Positions 58,315 to 64,000 of a stretch of DNA of 64,000 nt are shown piece after piece (the stretch's first letter is position 1; the number at the start of each line of letters is the position of its first letter). The notes under the pieces were generated by a model that had not been told where the DNA came from, did not search any database, and was given only the letters and a program-made list of their open reading frames with translations. The position numbers and the translations under genes are program-made. Origin of the DNA: a virus. The stretch lies in the IMG/VR virus record IMGVR_UViG_3300037504_000888, positions 1-64,000 of that record; one strand, given 5' to 3'.

Positions 58315-58810
58315 GCTTCTCCCATTCGCTGCGCGGCACGAGCACCCACGAGTCCTCGGTCCGTAGGGTCTGTGGGTCTTTGAAGTCGACTACGAAGACA
58401 GGGATTTCACCCAGTGCGCACTCCGACCGAATCTTGTCGAGCTCGGTGCGCCGCACTGAGTAGCTTTTCTTCATCGTGTACTTCGCCTCAATACGGTACT
58501 TGCCGGCGACACGAACGTCGCCCTCGTAACCGGTTTGGTTCCCACTTCCGTAATGCCGCCGGCCGCCTGTGGTTTGCGCCAGCTTCTCTTCCTGCTTCAC
58601 AGAGGCCCTCTTCATCTTCTTCTTCGAGTGCTTGGGCCGGCTCTCCTTGGGTGGGTGGAGGATGACGGGTATGTGATGCGTCGCGTGCTCACAAGGTAGG
58701 AGCGCCTGGTCGACGAGGAAGTCACCGCGGTAGCCGTCATCAGTCGTGAGTTCGACGATGATGGCCCCTGCGGTGGTGCGGGTGAGAAGGGCGCCTATCG
58801 ATACAAACAC
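58292..58810 (-). CDS. Probable PD-(D/E)XK endonuclease
   Basis: 172 residues from GTG at 58810, a start that overlaps the RecA-like gene end. The C-terminal half reads GYEGDVRVAGKYRIEAKYT then KKSYSVRRTELDKI and EIPVFVVDFKD; an Asp followed by E-x-K fits a PD-(D/E)XK nuclease core, as in Hjc-like or VRR-NUC-type enzymes. The middle is strongly basic (KHSKKKMKRASVKQEEK). Role in DNA repair or junction processing inferred. Confidence 0.6.
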   Translation of the reverse strand: MFVSIGALLTRTTAGAIIVELTTDDGYRGDFLVDQALLPCEHATHHIPVILHPPKESRPKHSKKKMKRASVKQEEKLAQTTGGRRHYGSGNQTGYEGDVRVAGKYRIEAKYTMKKSYSVRRTELDKIRSECALGEIPVFVVDFKDPQTLRTEDSWVLVPRSEWEKHAKATDD

Positions 58811-60084
58811 TTGATTCCCGCCGCCGCCATGATGTGGCGACGGAAGTCTAGCTCGAAGTCGAAGTCCACCTGGAGGCATTCTTTGAAAGCCTCCTCGGTA
58901 GGTGCGTACATCCCGTCTAGGGGCTCGCGGGTGACGCCGTTCAGCAACTGCATGCCCTTGTTCGTATGCAGGAGCAGCCCCTGGCGCTTGGCGAAGAGGA
59001 TGAGGTCGCCGTGGACGTCGACGTTGCCGGGGAAGAACTCCGAGTAGTAGAAGTTGAACTCGCCCTTGATGTGGTCGTGGGTGCCAGCCTTGCCCTTAAT
59101 GGTCTCAAAGCCGGTCTTCTTGCCCACGGTGTAGTCGCGCCCTTGAATCTGGCGCTTGATCTGCGCCCCCGGCCACATGGCGAGGTCGATGAGCTTGAAG
59201 TGCTCAGTGGCCTTGCCGCCGGTGACCTTCCACTCCTTGCCGTACTGGCTGTCATTGGCCCGCACCTGTTGGGTGAAGAGCAGGCTGGTGGTATTCCTGC
59301 CCTTGTTCACGTAGGGGACGTACTTGGGCCAGAACTTCGTCATCATCAGAGCTCGAGCGGCCCGAGCAGCATCCTCGTCCATCTCCTTGTCAGCGTCGCG
59401 CTGAGGCTCAAGGGATGAGATGGAGTCCACGCCGATGATGTTGAAGACGTTGGACTTCACACACTCCAGCACGGTCTGCAGAACCTGCTCGCCGGTGCCA
59501 CCCTCGATGACATGCAGCGTGCCGATTTGATGCTTGAGGCCCGCGATGCGCTCGTTGTCCCACATGGGCAGCCCGAGCTCCATGTCTCGCTGAATCCACT
59601 GGCGGATGACGTTGTCAGGCACCTCTACGCGCATACCGGCCTGCAGCATCTGATCGTAGGGCATCTGCGTCTCCGAGATGTGCAGCGCACCCATGAACGA
59701 GTTGCCGTAGATTTGCTGCTGCATCGCCATGGTACGGAAGAGCAGCCAGGTCTTCCCAGCATTGTAGACGCCGGAGATCATGCAGGCTCCGCCAGCGGGG
59801 AAGCCCCCACCGAGAGCGACGTCGAGCTCCACGATGCCGGTGGGGCGTCGAAGGGTGTAGACGGTCTCCATCTGACGGGCGGGGATGAGCTTGCCTTCGA
59901 GCTTGTTCATCACCGTGTTGAGGGCTCGGGTGCGCTCAGCGTCAGTATTGGAGGGGAGCGCCGGGTCTTTGGTGACCGCCAGGGCCGGACCCGCAGCAGC
60001 CCTGGATACGGGGGCGGGTCCGGCTTTCTTCTCGGTCTTTTTGGCGGGCGCCTTCTTCTTTACGGCTTTCTTCCTCGTGGCCAT
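58795..60084 (-). CDS. RecA-like recombinase
   Basis: 429 residues from MATRKKAVKKK; the longer frame upstream is discarded. A Lys/Ala-rich tail (~1-50) precedes the ATPase core: GVYNAGKT (Walker A, 105-112), NIIGVDS (Walker B, ~215-221), and LLFTQQVRAND (L2/glutamine-switch region). It should form filaments on single-stranded DNA for strand exchange. The C-terminal ~120 residues are phage-specific. Neighbouring nuclease, resolvase and polymerase genes fit a phage recombination-dependent replication system. Confidence 0.85.
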   Translation of the reverse strand: MATRKKAVKKKAPAKKTEKKAGPAPVSRAAAGPALAVTKDPALPSNTDAERTRALNTVMNKLEGKLIPARQMETVYTLRRPTGIVELDVALGGGFPAGGACMISGVYNAGKTWLLFRTMAMQQQIYGNSFMGALHISETQMPYDQMLQAGMRVEVPDNVIRQWIQRDMELGLPMWDNERIAGLKHQIGTLHVIEGGTGEQVLQTVLECVKSNVFNIIGVDSISSLEPQRDADKEMDEDAARAARALMMTKFWPKYVPYVNKGRNTTSLLFTQQVRANDSQYGKEWKVTGGKATEHFKLIDLAMWPGAQIKRQIQGRDYTVGKKTGFETIKGKAGTHDHIKGEFNFYYSEFFPGNVDVHGDLILFAKRQGLLLHTNKGMQLLNGVTREPLDGMYAPTEEAFKECLQVDFDFELDFRRHIMAAAGIKCLYR

Positions 60085-60242
60085 GGGTCTCCTTGATGTT
60101 CGAACGGCTCCGTCCCGTGAACGGGGCACTTCACGACGCTGCCTAGCTTCTCCAGCTCACGGCCGCATTGCGGGCAGCCTTGGGCAGCCTTCTTCTCGAG
60201 GGCGGACTGATCAACGCTTTCATCGACTCCTAGCTTTTCCAT
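60060..60242 (-). CDS. Small zinc-ribbon protein
   Basis: 60 residues from MEKLGVDESVDQ. GCPQCGREL with VVKCPVHG is a typical zinc ribbon (CxxC...CxxH). It overlaps both neighbours (25 and 23 bases), so it is coupled to the recombinase. Could bind DNA or a partner; unknown. Confidence 0.65.
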   Translation of the reverse strand: MEKLGVDESVDQSALEKKAAQGCPQCGRELEKLGSVVKCPVHGTEPFEHQGDPWPRGRKP

Positions 60243-60558
60243 TCTTCTTGAGCTCCTTCTTGAGTAGGGGGGACATGGAGAAGGATACCGCAAAGTAGGC
60301 GTCGACGTAGCGTTTGTACTTCACGTCGGGGTTGTGTTTGCTCGCCAGCTCGAACATCTTCTTGCGCTTGACCTTGGTGACAGTGACTTGTCCCAGCCGA
60401 GGAAGAGCGACGGTGCCCTCCTCGACCAAGGTTTCGCGAGCAGCCTCGATGAACAACTTGGTGATGAGCGATACGCTCTTTCGGTCCATGCCAAGCTGTG
60501 CGGCGACGCGACTGTCTAGAACGAGCTTGGTTCTTTGGCTGTGGTTCTGGTCTCTCAC
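60220..60558 (-). CDS. HU/IHF-like DNA-binding protein
   Basis: 112 residues from GTG overlapping the polymerase stop. SRVAAQLGMDRKSVSLITKLFIEAARETLVEEG followed by VALPRLGQVTVTKVKRKK reproduces the helix-helix-strand layout and the G-x-F/V arm start of HU/IHF proteins. The arm sequence RYVDAYFAVSFSMSPLLKKEL is shortened compared with HU. It should bend or coat phage DNA. Confidence 0.75.
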   Translation of the reverse strand: MRDQNHSQRTKLVLDSRVAAQLGMDRKSVSLITKLFIEAARETLVEEGTVALPRLGQVTVTKVKRKKMFELASKHNPDVKYKRYVDAYFAVSFSMSPLLKKELKKNGKARSR

Positions 60559-63285
60559 TTGGCCTCACCCCAGGAATCTCCGACGCCCGCTTCGGCCTCC
60601 ATGGGACAGGCAAGCTCGATGGGGAACGGGTAGGTCATGATCTCCTCGATGTCCTGCTTTGCGTCCTCAACGTGTTCTGCTGGCACCTCGAAGACCAGCT
60701 CGTCGTGGACCTGCAGCACGATGTGGCAGTCGTACCGTTTATCTAGTCCGTAGGCGGCGAGGTTGAGCTGAGCCATGCGACAGACATCCGCGGCCGAACC
60801 TTGGATCTGGGTATTTACCGCCAAGCGCTCACCCAGGGCCTGCTGGTCCTTGCGGTTGCTGTCGATCATGGGAATGTTGCGGCGGCGGCCCATCACGGTG
60901 AAGGCGTATCCGTACTTCTTGCCCTCCTCGATGGCCTCCTTCATGAACCGCTCAACGGCAGGGTAAGTCTTCTTGTACTGTTCGATCTTGGCAATGGCGA
61001 CGTCCTTGTCGACGCCGAGGTCTCTCGCCAACTTGCCAGGACCCATACCGTAGTTCAACGTGTTGTTCCCGAGTTTCCCCGGGCACTGACTATACCTTCG
61101 CTCTTGATTCCTTACAGGTGGAGCAATGAACTCCACGAGGCCCAGTGGGCTGGAAACTCGAACTGCAACTGGCACACTGCCGCGGTTTGAACCGAATCCT
61201 TTTCGGCAGGTTGTTCGCACAACCATGCTCGACCTGGTGGCACCGTTTGCACAGTACTTCCAGGTTGTTCGGGTCAGAGTTCCTCCGGTTTCCGTCCTTG
61301 TGATGGACGAGTACCGCGAAACGTCCGCAGCGAAGGCAGCGATCACCGTGAGCGGTAAACGCAACCTTCTTGTAGTAGTCCGGCGAGGGGCCACCCTTCC
61401 AGGCGTTGTTGTTCGCGCCCTTCTGATTGTAGCCCTTGCGTTCGTACGTGGCGTGCCAGCGTTGCTTGCAAGATTCGAGATGATGTGCACGTCGGCATGG
61501 GGGACACCGTTTACAGTTCGCACCCGTCGGGATGAACTGTTCACCGCATCGGCTACATGTTTTTTCTTTCCGTTGAACATGTCCCATTCCTATGCGCATA
61601 CTCAAGAGTGCCTGCCGTGTCAACGAGGGAGCGGGAGTGACTACCCTGCGCTGAAGCGCCCCACGTTGAGGGGGCCGTCGCCCCCAAGTCGATACACTAC
61701 CCAGAACGGTGGGCAGCACGGGATTGTCTTAGGCAGCGAGCCCGTAGAGTTCCCCGTTTTGAGCAGGTTTTACTTCGGCCTGACTGGTAGGTTGACCGAA
61801 GCCGATGTTCTTGGCGTCAGAACGGTAGGCCGCGTGGTCCACCAGGTACTCCAACAGGTTGGCTCCGGCACGTTGGGTGATGCCGGGGCTCAACTCTTCC
61901 GCCTTCATGGCGAGATCGGCGGGGTCCATCGACGCAGCGTCCTTGCTGAGTTTCTTGCCGGCAGCGACGTCCTCGTAGATGGTGTCGTACATCAGCGCGG
62001 CGTTGCCGGAGTGGATATCCCAGCTCCGTAGGAAGATGTCGATCATCGGTTTCTCCATGGCGGCAGCTGCCAGGAGTCGCATCTCCAGCTGCGAGTAGTC
62101 TGCTGCGATTACCTTCCAACCAGGCTCGGTGATGAATGCACTGCGCAAGTTCCAGTGGTCATTCTCCGGGCGCGGGATGTTCTGGAGGTTCGGGTCGCTC
62201 GAGCTCAATCTTCCCGTCCTGGCGACGTCCTGATTGAAGTTCGAGTGGATACGGTCGTAGGGGTCGAGTAGCTCATGCAGGCCGTCTATGTATGTGCCAA
62301 GCAGCTTCGTGTACTCGCGGTGCTCCAGGATGAGCGCTGCTACCGGATCGTGGTTCTTGTAGTACTCGAGGAAGGGCTCATTGCACTGAGGTTTTCGGAC
62401 GCCGCTCTTACCGCCGCTCGTCATCGATAGTGGAGTGAGGTTCGCGATCTCGAAGAAGTACCTCTGCAGCTGCGGAGTACTTTTGGGGTTGAGCATGAAG
62501 CCTGCCTCACGAACGATGTCGCGCTCGATCTGTCGAATCTTGGCGTGCGCTTCGGGACGGGCTGCCTCGAACTGCGCGCGGTTGACTTTGATGCCACGCC
62601 GCTCCATTGCCCACAGCGCCTTGGTGTAAGGCACCTCGACGCGCTCGAAGAAGTCCCAGAGTGTTGAGATGTAGGGTGGGACGTTCGTGAACAGCGAGTA
62701 GGTGTACTCACCCTGCAGCGTTTGTTTGAGCGACTCCCAGCACTTCAGAGTGCCCCAGGCGTCGTTGGCGGCGTACTCTACCAGCAGGTCGAAGTTTTCC
62801 CGCTCGGCGCGCATGATGACCTCTTCTGCGCTTTGCTTCTTGCCGATCCTCCCGAACGTGTCCTCGAAGTCGGCCCAGGTCCATCCGAGGATGTGGTTGG
62901 CGATGAACTTGAGCTTGTGAGGCTTGTCCTCGTACAACAGCGCATGCATCACCTGTACGTCGTGCCAGTCGCCGGTGATGTTGAGGCCGTAGTTCGCCAG
63001 CATGTGCATGTCGAATTTGGCGTTAGCAAGAATCCAGGTCTTCGATGGGTCGGCGAACGCCCTCTGGCAATGAACGAGCACATCCGCTCGTAACGTCGCT
63101 CGGCTGTTGCCCCAAGCAACTGACCAGTAGAGAGGTACGTCGCCCCACTTACTGAGGCCCGTTGTCTCGGTGTCGATGGCGATGTGCTTCTCGCCCTCGA
63201 TGGCGTTGACTAGGTACTGGATCTGGTCGTGAGTAGAGTCCCTCGACACGTACAGCGTGTCGGGCATATCGATGTTCCAGCTCAT
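60555..63285 (-). CDS. Family A DNA polymerase, split by a group I intron
   Basis: Exons 61795-63285 and 60555-61058 join to 664 residues (497 + 167). Exon 1 has the 3'-5' exonuclease motifs DTE (38-40), NAKFDMHM (88-95) and YAAND (171-175), polymerase motif A DYSQLEMR (396-403) and the first half of motif B (RSDAKNIGFG, 488-497). Exon 2 continues LNYGMGPGKLARDLG and carries motif C HDE (615-617). No 5'-3' exonuclease domain. The ATG at 63285 has GGAGGTGGA upstream. An insertion of ~45 residues lies between DIHS and motif B. It replicates the phage genome; splicing is needed for activity. Confidence 0.93.
61059..61794 (-). mobile_element. Group I intron in the polymerase gene
   Basis: 736 nt. 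Exon 1 ends CTTCGGT, which pairs fully with the internal guide GCCGAAG (61773-61779 read on minus), with the U-G wobble at the splice site. Core segments are AAAACGGGGAACTC (61747-61760) and AGACAATCCCGTGC (61716-61729), nearly the same as in the T4 td intron, and AAGGTATAGTC near 61088-61098. The intron ends in G (61059), and the joined exons restore polymerase motif B. An HNH endonuclease is encoded inside. Confidence 0.92.
61090..61587 (-). CDS. HNH homing endonuclease of the intron
   Basis: 165 residues from MGHVQRKEKTC; a Met 12 nt upstream (61599) is an alternative. The N-terminal CSRCGEQF/CPPCRR is a zinc site, CLRCGRFAVLVHHKDGNRR with NLEVLCKRCHQ is the HNH nuclease core, and CASCSSSF/CSTCK is a second zinc site. 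It should cut intronless polymerase genes at the insertion site and promote spread. Its TAG stop lies inside the conserved core segment GGTATAGTC. A weak AGGA precedes the ATG. Confidence 0.88.
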   Translation of the reverse strand: MGHVQRKEKTCSRCGEQFIPTGANCKRCPPCRRAHHLESCKQRWHATYERKGYNQKGANNNAWKGGPSPDYYKKVAFTAHGDRCLRCGRFAVLVHHKDGNRRNSDPNNLEVLCKRCHQVEHGCANNLPKRIRFKPRQCASCSSSFQPTGPRGVHCSTCKESRAKV

Positions 63286-63306
63286 TCCACCTCCTATCGG
63301 GGAGGC

Positions 63307-63329
63307 CCGCCCCGGGTTCACCGGGGCGG
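63307..63329. terminator. GC-rich hairpin between Q-rich protein and polymerase
   Basis: CCGCCCCGG (63307-63315), loop GTTCA, CCGGGGCGG (63321-63329), placed after seven TAG codons and before the polymerase Shine-Dalgarno. No T-run, so it may be an attenuator, transcript end or translation-level control of the polymerase. Confidence 0.4.
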
Positions 63330-63336
63330 ACCACTG

Positions 63337-63354
63337 CTACTACTACTACTACTA

Positions 63355-63357
<3 letters not shown>
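63337..63357 (-). repeat. (TAG)7 tandem stop-codon tract
   Basis: Seven consecutive TAG codons follow CAG-CAG of the Q-rich gene. After them the same frame continues without a stop (CAG-TGG-TCC..., 12 more codons through GTG 63321) into the polymerase start at 63285. This is a trinucleotide microsatellite in a gene already rich in CAG repeats. Confidence 0.9.
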
Positions 63358-63981
<624 letters not shown>

Positions 63982-64000
63982 GGTTCGGACGGTCCCCTGT

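Noticed and set aside
61059-61580. Open frame running from the intron into polymerase exon 2
   Set aside because: Arg/Thr-rich translation typical of an off-frame GC-rich sequence; the HNH gene in another frame and the intron core explain it.
61733-61794. Polymerase exon 1 continuing to a stop in the intron
   Set aside because: This is read-through into intron sequence; the residues after GFG do not match any polymerase.

Overview
The window is a 64 kb piece of a double-stranded DNA tailed phage genome. A giant baseplate J-type protein followed by large tail and fibre proteins points to a contractile (myovirus-like) tail. No terminase, portal, capsid, sheath or integrase gene is present, so the head module lies outside and the lifestyle is not settled. 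The host cannot be named. The phage carries its own tmRNA, two large cell-wall hydrolases, a lytic-transglycosylase-like protein and lipoproteins. At least six first-of-operon genes look leaderless, so the host probably translates leaderless mRNAs well. No CRISPR array, insertion sequence or ordinary tRNA gene was found.

Layout. 1-3113 (minus): small hypothetical proteins and a collagen-like lipoprotein. 3162-10344 (mixed strands): two oppositely oriented gene pairs, C2HC zinc-finger paralogues, a membrane metallopeptidase, a tmRNA with tag ANDNANQAAA, a tRNA-like fold and a secreted transglycosylase-like protein. 10345-11428: one plus gene behind a promoter overlapped by an inverted repeat, then about 330 bases of strong hairpins without a gene. 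11429-25659 (minus): one long polycistron of about 38 mostly tiny genes with stop-start overlaps. Recognisable members are a MazG-like pyrophosphohydrolase, an ATP-dependent DNA ligase with a WGR-like N terminus, a Dam-type adenine methyltransferase and, as the first gene, an M15 endolysin. Many of the small proteins carry CxxC zinc motifs, and one is interrupted by an in-frame TAA.

25727-55007 (plus) is the late tail module: a lysozyme-like protein with a peptidoglycan-binding domain, baseplate proteins, tail and fibre proteins, small membrane proteins, a second membrane HExxH protein, and a 958-residue multidomain (polyvalent-type) protein with SF2 helicase, ParB-like and pyrophosphatase-like parts. 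After two large fibres come a family 2-type glycosyltransferase and a radical SAM enzyme with overlapping reading frames, the best candidate for an undescribed modification system. A single antisense gene (32014-32385) sits inside this module.

55054-63981 (minus) is the replication and recombination module, ended by a strong terminator at 55030-55067: RusA-like resolvase, Cas4/RecB-like nuclease, another PD-(D/E)XK-like nuclease, RecA-like recombinase, HU/IHF-like protein and a family A DNA polymerase. The polymerase gene is split at motif B by a 736-nt group I intron encoding an HNH endonuclease. It is preceded by a glutamine-rich zinc protein that ends in seven consecutive TAG codons in the polymerase reading frame.
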